This document shows positions 7,504 to 16,576 of a stretch of DNA of 64,000 nucleotides, piece by piece. Position 1 is the stretch's first letter; every line of letters starts with the position of its first letter. Under the pieces are notes generated by a model. That model was not told where the DNA came from and did not search any database. It saw nothing but the letters and a program-made list of their open reading frames with translations. A program made the position numbers and the translations under genes. Origin of the DNA: Dysgonomonas sp. UBA7710 (GTDB lineage: Bacteria; Bacteroidota; Bacteroidia; Bacteroidales; Dysgonomonadaceae); assembly GCF_002482385.1 (NCBI RefSeq), contig NZ_DLFW01000009.1, forward strand, positions 1 to 64,000. Direction: 5' to 3'.

Positions 7504-9177
7504 ATGAAAAAGATTATATATATCACAATGACAACCTTGTTGCTGGGAATATCCGTCAACATATATGCACAAGAGAATAATATGCTAAGCAAAAAACAAG
7601 AAAAAATAGTAATCATATCTTCCTTTACCGCAAGGGGAGAATTGGAAAAACTGAAACCGGAACTGATTGCCGGACTCGAAGCCGGATTAACCGTAAACGA
7701 AATAAAAGAAGTATTGGTCCATCTGTATGCTTACAGCGGATTTCCCCGGAGCCTGCGAGGACTGCAAACTTTTATGAGCGTGCTGGATGAACGGAAAGCC
7801 GCAGGAATAACCGATAATTGGGGGCATGAAGCCTCACCCGTTACCGATACCCGCGATAAGTACGAGCGTGGAAAAGAAATCCTTTCCGAACTGCAAGGTA
7901 TCACACCGCCCGAAGGACGAGAAACCGCAGGCTATGCAGGTTTCAGTCCCGAAATAGAAACATTCCTGAAAGAACACCTTTTTGCAGATATTTTTGAACG
8001 TGATGTACTTACCTATGCGCAGCGTGAAATGGTAACTGTTTCGGTACTGATGGGATTAGGAGGTGTCGAACCGATGTTGAATTCCCACATGAACCTCTCG
8101 CTGAACGTAGGTATAACCCCTGCCCAATTACAGCAAATAATAAACATCATTGAAATAAACGTAAGTAAAGAAAATGCGGAAGCAGCTAAAGTCGTACTGC
8201 ATGAATTACTTCAAACAAAAGGATTGAGCACAGAAACAAAAATTTCCGAAATGGTAAACGGTGTGAAAATAGAGAAAGTATCCTTTCCGAACCGGTTTTA
8301 TAACAACGTGGCAGGTAATCTCTACTTTCCACCTAATTATGATACCAATAAGAAATATTCAGCTATTGTGATCGGTCATCCGTTTGGTGGAGTAAAAGAA
8401 CAAACGTCAGGACTTCATGCTCAAAAAATGGCGGAACTCGGTTACATTACCCTTGCATTTGATGCCACACATTATGGCGAAAGCGGCGGATATCCACGAT
8501 ATATAGAATCACCCGAAGCACGGGTAGAAGATTTCAGTGCAGCGGTAGATTATCTCAGTAACCATAAAAATATAAATCCACAGGCAATCGGAGTTATCGG
8601 CATTTGCGGCGGTGGAGGTTATTCCGTTAGTGCGGCACAAATCGACCATAGGATAAAAGCAGTAGCAACAATCAGCATGTACGACATGGGACGCGCCCGT
8701 CGTCAAGGATTAGGCGATGTGATAACGTATGAGCAGCGCATGAAAACATTGGATGATATAGGGGAACAACGCACAAAAGAGCTCGGTGGCGCAGCCAGAA
8801 AAGATATCGCGGCTATTCCTACTCAATTGAGCGACAGCGATACGGAAAATACCCGTGAATTTTTCGACTATTACCGTACGTCACGTGGAGGGCATCCAAA
8901 CTCGACTACCAGCTATTCCTATACAAGCCTTGCACCGATGATGAATTTCTTCCCTTTTGCGCAAATAGAAACTATCTCACCAAGACCCCTGTTATTTATC
9001 GTTGGTGAACGTGCCGTGTCAGCTTATTTCAGTGAAGATGCGTATAGCAAAGCAGCAGAGCCTAAAGAACTGTTTGTTGTGCCGGGAGCCTCGCACGTGG
9101 ATTTATACGACAGGCCGGAATATATGGGTATTTCATTACCTAAATTGAATTCCTTCTTTAAACAATATCTGAAATAA
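7504..9177 (+). CDS. Carboxymuconolactone-decarboxylase-like / alpha/beta hydrolase fusion
   Basis: 557 residues after a signal peptide (1-22, ending in IYAQ). Residues about 30-245 hold two CMD/AhpD-like helical repeats: ELIAGLEAGLTVNEIKEVLVHLYAYSG in the first, YAQREMVTVSVLMGLGG with NVGITPAQLQQIINII in the second. Residues about 255-557 form an alpha/beta hydrolase with GICGGGG (Cys368 nucleophile) and His531 in GASHVDLYDR. This half is very like the stand-alone enzyme at 4050. The two activities are usually separate proteins; fusion suggests consecutive steps on a lactone or acid intermediate, probably in the periplasm. CMD members are often oxidoreductase-like rather than true decarboxylases. 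The exact reaction is not deducible. Confidence 0.82.
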   Translation: MKKIIYITMTTLLLGISVNIYAQENNMLSKKQEKIVIISSFTARGELEKLKPELIAGLEAGLTVNEIKEVLVHLYAYSGFPRSLRGLQTFMSVLDERKAAGITDNWGHEASPVTDTRDKYERGKEILSELQGITPPEGRETAGYAGFSPEIETFLKEHLFADIFERDVLTYAQREMVTVSVLMGLGGVEPMLNSHMNLSLNVGITPAQLQQIINIIEINVSKENAEAAKVVLHELLQTKGLSTETKISEMVNGVKIEKVSFPNRFYNNVAGNLYFPPNYDTNKKYSAIVIGHPFGGVKEQTSGLHAQKMAELGYITLAFDATHYGESGGYPRYIESPEARVEDFSAAVDYLSNHKNINPQAIGVIGICGGGGYSVSAAQIDHRIKAVATISMYDMGRARRQGLGDVITYEQRMKTLDDIGEQRTKELGGAARKDIAAIPTQLSDSDTENTREFFDYYRTSRGGHPNSTTSYSYTSLAPMMNFFPFAQIETISPRPLLFIVGERAVSAYFSEDAYSKAAEPKELFVVPGASHVDLYDRPEYMGISLPKLNSFFKQYLK

Positions 9178-9193
9178 TAGTAAACAATAGTAT

Positions 9194-9703
9194 ATGAAAA
9201 AAATAAAAAGAAACGGTTTTGCATTATTAGCTGTTGTAATATTGCTATTCACAGCATGTAATAACTCAAAAAATAACAACGAAATGGAAACAAACAATAA
9301 AGAGATAAATCAGATATTTCCGAAAGGAGATAAAATAAATAACAATTATTTCAGCGGAACAGCATGGCTTCAAATGCTTGTCACCGATAAAGAGAACTTC
9401 GACCTCACAATAGGCAATGTAATTTTCGAACCGGGAGTACGGAATAACTGGCATTTACATCCGGGTGGACAAATTCTGCTATGTACTAAAGGACAAGGCT
9501 ATTATCAGGAAAAAGGAAAGCCGATTCAATTACTTAATGTAGGTGATGTTGTTGAAATCCATGCTGATGTCGTCCATTGGCATGGTGCAACTCCCGATAG
9601 TGAATTCGAGCATATAGCAATTAGCCCACAATCCCATAAAGGTGCTGTCGTTTGGATGGAGCCTGTAACTGATGAAGAATACAACAGTTATAGTAGCAAA
9701 TAG
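9194..9703 (+). CDS. Cupin-domain lipoprotein
   Basis: 169 residues. The lipoprotein signal ends at LFTAC (Cys about 22), followed by an Asn/Lys-rich linker. A single conserved barrel cupin spans about 60-160: the metal-binding HLHPGGQ of motif 1, GQGYYQEKGKPIQLLNVGDVVEI, and HWHG of motif 2. It resembles the small cupins found beside CMD proteins and hydrolases in Bacteroidetes clusters. It starts 16 bases after the fusion gene, so it belongs to the same transcript. It may bind or isomerise the same small molecule; function unproven. Confidence 0.85.
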   Translation: MKKIKRNGFALLAVVILLFTACNNSKNNNEMETNNKEINQIFPKGDKINNNYFSGTAWLQMLVTDKENFDLTIGNVIFEPGVRNNWHLHPGGQILLCTKGQGYYQEKGKPIQLLNVGDVVEIHADVVHWHGATPDSEFEHIAISPQSHKGAVVWMEPVTDEEYNSYSSK

Positions 9704-9727
9704 TCCGATTAATAAACAAAAACAGGA

Positions 9728-9763
9728 CATGATTGGATAATCAATTATCCAATCATGCTATTA
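9728..9763 (+). terminator. Terminator after the cupin gene
   Basis: 13-bp perfect stem (9728-9740 with 9745-9757), four-base loop TCAA, then CTATTATTT. It ends the 6319-9703 transcript. Confidence 0.8.
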
Positions 9764-9847
9764 TTTAAGTTATATGCTAGGTAAGTTTATATGATGACAT
9801 GAATCTATGTTCTGGAGTGCAAAAAATGACTCACGAGAATCGTAAAT

Positions 9848-10957
9848 TCAATTCCACTTAAATAGCTTCATTCCTATAATGAAACAGATAAGTCCAAAAG
9901 CAGATAACATACAAGTCGGATAAATCACTTCCATCCATCCGGCCCCTTCATTAAAAATACTCCGGATTCCATCGGTGAGCGCTGTCAGAGGAAGTAACTT
10001 AATAGCTCCGATACTCCATTCGGGGAAATTATGGTAACTGAAGAAAATACCCGATAGCAACATCATGGGCATTTGTACAGCATTAATCCATCCGGTACCG
10101 ACCTCCGTTTTAGTAGTACGGGATGCAACCAAGACAGCGATTCCTGTAAAAGCGAGATTACCAGCTAGAAATAAAACAATCAATGCTCCGATATTTCCCT
10201 GGATATGAATATCGAATATTAACCAGGCAAAAAACAGTAGAATCAGAGACTCAACCACATTCATGAGGATACGGACAAACATTAATGCAAATAAAAAATT
10301 TGATTTTTTCATCGGAGTCGCAACCATCCGTCTTAATAATTTCTGCGATCGTCGTTCAATGATTGTATAGCTAATGCCCCACATGATAGAACTCATCAAC
10401 CCGAAAGCAATCAGTCCCGGAATCAGGAAGTCGATATAACGAACACCCATTAATGTCAATGGTTTTATTTCTGTATTCTCAGCATTCATGCTTGAATCAG
10501 GTGCTTTTACCAATGCTGAAAGCTTCATATATGCTAATTGTGACTGAGAGTTAAGCGGATCAAAATGATAAGCGGCTTTTCCCAACGAATCCGTAACAAT
10601 CACATCTGCTTCGCCTCTCTTTAACGATATGATAGCTGAGTTCCAGTCGCTTTGTGAAAACTTAAATATAGTATTACCCAGCGTTTTATTGATAATTTTC
10701 CAATTTTGGATGTTCCTTCCTTTACTCTGTGCATTTGTAGCATAAATATTGAGAAGTGAATCTAATTCTGTCTGATTTTTCTCAACAAGTACAATATTAA
10801 ATTTTGATTCTGTTTGCTGTGTAAAAGCCAAGCCCAATCCAATGGAGATAAGTACAGGGAATATCATACCCCAAAAAAGGACTTCCGGTTCACGGATTGT
10901 CAGTAGAAACTGGGTTTTGAAGAGTTGATATAATTGATTGTTTTTGATTGATTCCAT
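9848..10957 (-). CDS. ABC-2 type exporter permease
   Basis: 369-residue membrane subunit. One N-terminal membrane segment (FWGMIFPVLISIGLGLAF, about 29-46) is followed by a periplasmic region of about 130 residues and five or so C-terminal membrane segments from about residue 170. This is the ABC2_membrane_3 layout. It is downstream of the ATPase at 10990 by 32 bases, so the two form an exporter. The substrate (drug, lipid or peptide) cannot be told from sequence. It is not clearly tied to the neighbouring hydrolase cluster, which points the other way. Confidence 0.87.
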   Translation of the reverse strand: MESIKNNQLYQLFKTQFLLTIREPEVLFWGMIFPVLISIGLGLAFTQQTESKFNIVLVEKNQTELDSLLNIYATNAQSKGRNIQNWKIINKTLGNTIFKFSQSDWNSAIISLKRGEADVIVTDSLGKAAYHFDPLNSQSQLAYMKLSALVKAPDSSMNAENTEIKPLTLMGVRYIDFLIPGLIAFGLMSSIMWGISYTIIERRSQKLLRRMVATPMKKSNFLFALMFVRILMNVVESLILLFFAWLIFDIHIQGNIGALIVLFLAGNLAFTGIAVLVASRTTKTEVGTGWINAVQMPMMLLSGIFFSYHNFPEWSIGAIKLLPLTALTDGIRSIFNEGAGWMEVIYPTCMLSAFGLICFIIGMKLFKWN

Positions 10958-10989
10958 TATTGAAATAATTGAAAGTATACAAGTATTTA

Positions 10990-11730
10990 TTACAATATTA
11001 CATTTCCATTCTCACGGAGAGCTTTTCCTGTGAGATTGATGAATAATTCGTCGAGGTTACGGGAATTTTCGTCCAGCAACTCTTCCAGTTTCCCTTCTTT
11101 TAATATTTTCCCTTCATCAATAATGATGATACGGTCACAAAGCGATTCCGCTTCTTCCATGTAATGGGTTGTCAGGATGAGGGAGGTTTCCCCTTTGTCT
11201 TTTAATCCTTTCAGAATATTCCAAAGATCGAGTCGTGAATGTGGATCGAGTCCGGTAGTGGGCTCATCCAGAAAAAGAATTTGAGGAGTATTTAATAATG
11301 CTACACCTAAAGCAAGCCGTTGCCGTTGTCCTCCCGAAAGTGTTCCCACCATCGATTTTCGTTTACTTTCCAGTCCGGTCAGCTCGATAATTTCATTTGC
11401 CCGTTTTTCGCCAAGCCGGAAAAAACTCGCAAACAGGCGTAAGGTTTCAAAGACAGTCAGTTTATCGGAAAAACGTGTTTCCTGCAATGACAGACCAATA
11501 ATTGACCGAAGTTCTCTTTCATTCTTTTGCCAGTTCTTACCCTGTAACAGAATTTCTCCTGAATCCGGCTTTTTTAATCCTTCCATCATTTCAACCATTG
11601 TTGTCTTTCCGGCTCCGTTAGGGCCAAGTAAAGCCACAAATTCTCCGGGATGTATTGCAAAAGAAATACCTTTTACTGCATGTACATCCTTAAATGACTT
11701 ATATACGTCTTTTACTTCTATCTGATACAT
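10990..11730 (-). CDS. ABC transporter ATP-binding protein, ABC-2 exporter type
   Basis: 246 residues. Walker A GPNGAGKT is at 36-43, the Q-loop near SLQET (81-85), signature LSGGQ at 131-135, Walker B ILFLDEP at 151-157 with the D-loop GLDP, and the switch His in TTHYMEE. It is a CcmA/DrrA-type ATPase that drives the permease encoded immediately downstream. Full length. The start at 11730 is the only good Met ahead of the IEVKDVYKSF strand. Confidence 0.93.
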   Translation of the reverse strand: MYQIEVKDVYKSFKDVHAVKGISFAIHPGEFVALLGPNGAGKTTMVEMMEGLKKPDSGEILLQGKNWQKNERELRSIIGLSLQETRFSDKLTVFETLRLFASFFRLGEKRANEIIELTGLESKRKSMVGTLSGGQRQRLALGVALLNTPQILFLDEPTTGLDPHSRLDLWNILKGLKDKGETSLILTTHYMEEAESLCDRIIIIDEGKILKEGKLEELLDENSRNLDELFINLTGKALRENGNVIL

Positions 11731-11853
11731 TATGTATTTATTTTCCCTGCTAATTTTATTATCGGGTGATAAAAGTAATAACGAATTTTATTACTACAAA
11801 GTTTTGGCTTCTGTTAATGCGTATTTAATTATCTGTTTATAAAATTTTGCAAC

Positions 11854-11895
11854 AGAGATATTAAGGTTAAGATTAGAGATATTAAGGTTAAGATT
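11854..11895. repeat. Two tandem copies of a 21-bp unit
   Basis: Perfect direct repeats at 11854-11874 and 11875-11895 (unit begins AGAGATATTAAGG), in the 278-base gap between the ABC operon start and the end of the hybrid regulator gene. No gene is seen in this gap. The repeat may be a regulator binding site upstream of the ABC genes or simple slippage. Confidence 0.9.
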
Positions 11896-12008
11896 ATAGA
11901 GAAAGAATCAGCAAAATATAAGACCGTTATAATTGGTTTTTCTATGGAAATATAAGGTAATGATTTATAATAAAGGCGAAGATCAAAGCTGTGGACGGAA
12001 GGCTTACA

Positions 12009-15000
12009 TTAATTTTCTCTCCCGCCTTTAAATTGAACGGGTGATATAGAAAATTGCTCTTTAAAGCACTTGCTAAAGTAGAAAGGATCATTAAACCCTA
12101 CCTTGTAAGCAACTTCAGAAACATTTAGACCGGTTGTTTTGAGTAGTTCAGCAGCTTTTTTCAGGCGTATTATCCGTACGTATTCATTTGGAGAGTAACC
12201 TGTAATTCCTTTTACTTTTTTATAGAGCATGGTTCTTCCCAGATTGGTAGATTGAGCGAATGCGTCAACTGAAAAATCAGGATTATTCAGATTTGTATCA
12301 ATTATCGAGTGTATTTTGTCTATAAAGGCTTTATCCTTGTCTGTCGTACAAATCGTGGTAAGTCCTATTCCGGGTTCCTGTGAAAATTTCTGCTGTAATT
12401 TCTCCCGTTGTTCGATAAGTTTAATAATCCGGGCCATCAGATATTTTATACTAAAAGGTTTGATTATATAGGCGTCTGCACCCGATTGTATACCTTCTAC
12501 CTGATGTTCTACAGATGAATGGGCTGTGAGCAGAATTATAGGAATATGACTTGATTGAAAATCCGATTTCAGCCTCTTTGTAACTTCAAAACCATCCATT
12601 TCGGGCATCATAACATCACATATAATCAGGCTGGGTTGTTCATTAACAGCCATATTAAGCCCTTCGATGCCATTTGGTGCGGTCAGAATACTAAAAATAG
12701 ATTTTAATTGTTCCGTCAGAAATGACCTGATATCTTCATCGTCCTCAATAATAAGAATCTTATACAAGTTTAAAGCTCCGTTCAGGTTATCCTCTTCAAA
12801 TATATTTTCTTCAATGGAAGAAGGGCTGATTACGGGTTCAGAGTGGATGATGGCCTCATTGTTATAATTGCTGTCGGCCAAAGGAATCGTTACAATGAAC
12901 GAAGCACCTCCCCATTCGGATTCTGAATATTCGATACGTCCCAGATGTACATTAACCAGCTCATAGGTAAGATTAAGGCCGATACCGATGCCCGGTATGG
13001 AATAATTAATCTGTTTGAATCTCTGAAACAGCAAGTCTCTTTTATCCTGAGGAATACCCGTCCCCGAATCAGAAACGGTCAGTTGCCAATAATCATCTTT
13101 TTCGTTAAATTCAAGCTTTACTGAAATATTACCGTCGGCCGGAGTATGCTTAAAGGCATTGGACAGCAGATTGAAAGCCACTTTATCCATTTTTCCCCTG
13201 TCTAATAATGTTATTTTCGAATCTTTGTCCGATGAGAATGTGAAATTGATATGATTTTTATCCGCTGTCTCAGTAAATATATGATAGATGTCAGAAAAAA
13301 AACTAACAGTTTCTGTATATTCCAGAGTGAGTTCCATTCTGTCTTTTTGCATTTTCCGGAATTCCAGTAATTGGTTTATCAGCCTCATTAAGCGGGATGA
13401 ACTTTTCTCTAAAATCCTGATCTGTTTTTTCAAGGGCGCAGGCAAAGACTTCATTTCACTCATATTCTCAATACTTCCACTGATAATGGTCAGGGGTGTC
13501 CTGAATTCGTGAGATATATTGGTGAAAAAGCGTAAACGATATTCAGTCAGCCTTTTTTCTACTTCGACTGCATTATGTAGCCTGTTCATTTTCAGAATAA
13601 GTTTGGACGCGAAAAAGCAGAGGATAAGCGCTGTAATAATATATATAGCAATAGCTTTCGACGATGTCCAGAAAGGCGGGACAACGATAATCTCCAACAC
13701 TGTTTCCTGTTCGGCCATAATACCGGAACTATTGCTCCCTTTTACTCTGAAAATATATTTTCCCGCCGGAATATTCTTGTAAGTTGCTACATTATATTGC
13801 GTGATGGGATTCCATTTATTATCATAGTTTTCAAGTATATATGTATACCTGTCGGAATACGCGTCCTGAAAATTTAATGATGAAAATTCTATGCTAAAAG
13901 AATTCTGACCATTCTTTAACTTTATGGATTTCGTTTCGGTAATGCTTTTACTCAAAGGCGAATCCTGTCCGTTAGGCACTGCCGGAATACCGTTTATGCG
14001 AAGCTTGGTCAATAATACCGGCCGGTCGGGAGCATTGTTTTTGAAGGAAGATGGATCGAGTATATACATTCCGTTATAACTCCCCAGCATAATTTCTCCG
14101 TTTTTTCTTTTGTAACTCGAAGACTCACAGAACAGATCACTTTCCCAAGTGTCGGGGAAACTGTAATTCTCGAAAATCATTGTATCCAGATTCAATTTAG
14201 AAACTCCGCTTTCGGTACTTATCCATAAATTGCCGTTATTATCTTCTTCTATCGATTGTACTACATTGTTTATCAATCCTTCTTCGGATGAAAAATGTCT
14301 GAAGCTGATATCTCCGTTCAGACTGTTTTTCACGGCTAAATTAAGGCCCCCGCCCGATGTTCCTATCCAGATTTGCTCCCGGCTGTCTTCGAATAAGCAT
14401 TTTACTTCACTATGATTTAATGAAGCGGGATTGTTCCTGTCGAAATGAAAACTTCTGATATCAGCCGGTTGCTTATTCATTTTATCAGGGGTAAAGGTGA
14501 CGATGCCATTGTTCCCTCCGAGCCAGATCATGCCGGATCTGTCTTGAATGATACACCGGATAAACTTTTGTTCGTTAGATATAGCCGGTATCCTTTCAAA
14601 GATTAAATCTTTACCATCCTTCTTACAATAGAGTAATCCTGCGCCGAAAGTCCCTACCCACAGGTTTTCTTTCGAATCGATTAATATCGAGTATATACTG
14701 TTATTAGCAAGACTTATAGTATCTGTCGGGTTGTGGGTATATGTTTTATATTCGCCTCTGTTACCGGAGATGATCAACAGGCCGTTTCCTTTGGTACCTA
14801 CCCATTTATCGCCCTTACTGTCTTCAATCATGCAATACGGCATTCCCTGCGATAATGAGATAATATTCTTTGATTGAAGGTTTTCATCGAAGACGTAAAT
14901 ATTGCCACTTTTCGTTCCTATCCATATATCTCCGGACTTATCCTGGAAAATAGTCCTGATTATTCTGTTTTCAGCGTTGGTCTTATCCATATCCGGAAAA

Positions 15001-16268
15001 AACACCTCATTCTGGTATTTTGTCAATGAGATTTTAGAAATACCGGTATGTTCTGTCCCTATCCATATCTCTCCGGATTTATCTTCGAATACGGAAAGAA
15101 GATAATTGGTTTTAAGCCCGCTGTTGTAGCGGGTATAATGGCTTAATTCTCCCGTGTTCTGATCTAAGGCGAACAGGCCGTTCCCGTATGTTGTAATCCA
15201 GATTATATCCCGCGAATCGCAATAAATATCATACCTTTCCAGATCAATAACCGATAGAATGGATTTAGGTATTAGCTCTATACGTTTAAATTTTTGTATA
15301 GCCTTTTCATACTTCCATATATTACCCGATTTGTTATATATCCACGGGTTATTATTGTTATCGGTAAGTATCCTCGTTCCGGTCAGTTCCTCACCATTAA
15401 AAATATCTTTTGCGTCGGTTACTAAAGATAAGCGGATATTCAATATATATGTACCCTGTTTTCCGGTAATCAGAATTCTGTTTTCATCCAGGACAGCAGT
15501 CTGATTGATTATAAATTTACCTCTTTGCGGATAGATGTCGATCATGGAAGAATATCTCTTTTTATTTTTTTCTCCTACAATAATTTTATTGTTATGAGTA
15601 AAAAAATAAATGTATCTGCCTGATTCCTCAGCTTTCTGAAAGTTAAGATTATTGTCTCCCGTGATATAATATTCAGGATTATCCCTTGTTATTTTATACA
15701 ACTCTTTATCCGTCCCCAACCATATCTGATTACCCGAATCTTCATATACGAAGTTTACTATATTGGTTTGTATGTTATTCTTATCGAATAATGTCGGCAG
15801 AAGCCCGTTATTCACGTATTGAATGCGGCATGCGCCTTCTTTTGTTCCCCACAGCCAGATATCCCCGTTTCTTGTCACCAGGATATCCAGATAACTTCTC
15901 GCCTCATTCTTTCCGGTATAATCGACAAACGATTCGGTATGAGTATCGTAACAGTCGACAATCCCGGATGTAGAGAGTATCCATATACGCCCGTTGTTAT
16001 CCTCGACCGCTTTTTTTATTTTGCTTTCGGTAAGTGAAAATGAATTGAATTGAGGGAGCATTATATCAAACTCACGACCATCATAGCGGTTCAGCCCATT
16101 TATGGTGCTAACCCATATAAAGCCCCTTTTATCCTGCATGATACTCCTTACAGTATTGTGGGATAGTCCGTTTTTATTAGTAATATTCTCAAATTTCAGA
16201 CCGTCGATGGCATATACAGGGAAAGTCAGAAAATACAGGAATATACAGATTAGATTTAATTTACTCAT
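12009..16268 (-). CDS. Hybrid two-component sensor/regulator (HTCS) of the pectin locus
   Basis: 1419 residues in one polypeptide: signal peptide (1-20); about 14 two-component propeller repeats (motifs such as GFIWVSTINGLNRYD and IWIGTKSGNIYVFD) filling about 25-750; a Y_Y_Y domain (about 775-845); a membrane helix near 868-888; HisKA with phospho-acceptor His920 (HEFRTPL); HATPase (GIGIGLNL); a receiver domain with phospho-Asp1218 (DVMMPEMDG); and a C-terminal AraC helix-turn-helix pair (about 1315-1415). Such proteins sense oligosaccharides in the periplasm and activate the adjacent utilization locus. It is divergent from SusC, so a pectin-derived oligosaccharide is the likely ligand. Confidence 0.95.
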   Translation of the reverse strand: MSKLNLICIFLYFLTFPVYAIDGLKFENITNKNGLSHNTVRSIMQDKRGFIWVSTINGLNRYDGREFDIMLPQFNSFSLTESKIKKAVEDNNGRIWILSTSGIVDCYDTHTESFVDYTGKNEARSYLDILVTRNGDIWLWGTKEGACRIQYVNNGLLPTLFDKNNIQTNIVNFVYEDSGNQIWLGTDKELYKITRDNPEYYITGDNNLNFQKAEESGRYIYFFTHNNKIIVGEKNKKRYSSMIDIYPQRGKFIINQTAVLDENRILITGKQGTYILNIRLSLVTDAKDIFNGEELTGTRILTDNNNNPWIYNKSGNIWKYEKAIQKFKRIELIPKSILSVIDLERYDIYCDSRDIIWITTYGNGLFALDQNTGELSHYTRYNSGLKTNYLLSVFEDKSGEIWIGTEHTGISKISLTKYQNEVFFPDMDKTNAENRIIRTIFQDKSGDIWIGTKSGNIYVFDENLQSKNIISLSQGMPYCMIEDSKGDKWVGTKGNGLLIISGNRGEYKTYTHNPTDTISLANNSIYSILIDSKENLWVGTFGAGLLYCKKDGKDLIFERIPAISNEQKFIRCIIQDRSGMIWLGGNNGIVTFTPDKMNKQPADIRSFHFDRNNPASLNHSEVKCLFEDSREQIWIGTSGGGLNLAVKNSLNGDISFRHFSSEEGLINNVVQSIEEDNNGNLWISTESGVSKLNLDTMIFENYSFPDTWESDLFCESSSYKRKNGEIMLGSYNGMYILDPSSFKNNAPDRPVLLTKLRINGIPAVPNGQDSPLSKSITETKSIKLKNGQNSFSIEFSSLNFQDAYSDRYTYILENYDNKWNPITQYNVATYKNIPAGKYIFRVKGSNSSGIMAEQETVLEIIVVPPFWTSSKAIAIYIITALILCFFASKLILKMNRLHNAVEVEKRLTEYRLRFFTNISHEFRTPLTIISGSIENMSEMKSLPAPLKKQIRILEKSSSRLMRLINQLLEFRKMQKDRMELTLEYTETVSFFSDIYHIFTETADKNHINFTFSSDKDSKITLLDRGKMDKVAFNLLSNAFKHTPADGNISVKLEFNEKDDYWQLTVSDSGTGIPQDKRDLLFQRFKQINYSIPGIGIGLNLTYELVNVHLGRIEYSESEWGGASFIVTIPLADSNYNNEAIIHSEPVISPSSIEENIFEEDNLNGALNLYKILIIEDDEDIRSFLTEQLKSIFSILTAPNGIEGLNMAVNEQPSLIICDVMMPEMDGFEVTKRLKSDFQSSHIPIILLTAHSSVEHQVEGIQSGADAYIIKPFSIKYLMARIIKLIEQREKLQQKFSQEPGIGLTTICTTDKDKAFIDKIHSIIDTNLNNPDFSVDAFAQSTNLGRTMLYKKVKGITGYSPNEYVRIIRLKKAAELLKTTGLNVSEVAYKVGFNDPFYFSKCFKEQFSISPVQFKGGREN

Positions 16269-16476
16269 TTAATCAAAAGGCAACAATACAAATTTATACA
16301 AGTTCAGATAAAGTGATGCTCTTTTATTCTGTTTTTACAGGTGCTGTAAACATTTATCCATGCAATTTAACGATTATTCCATATGATGGGAACTGCGACA
16401 AATATAAAATCGATTTTACTACACAAAAATACAGGTATAACGTCGAATCTTCAATGCGCGGTTCTTGAAACATCAA

Positions 16477-16484
16477 TACATTTG
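16477..16484 (+). promoter_or_regulatory. Putative -7 element of the pectin-locus operon
   Basis: TACATTTG fits TAnnTTTG, about 93 bases before the SusC start. No -33 TTG lies at the right spacing, as expected for a promoter activated by the hybrid regulator. This is the main signal in the 308-base divergent region 16269-16576. Confidence 0.5.
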
Positions 16485-16576
16485 TTACAAATATTTTTTC
16501 ACATCTGAAACTACATTATAAATAATACTATTGAAAGTTCAAATTTTGGTTCCATAACCTAACTAAATTTAATATC

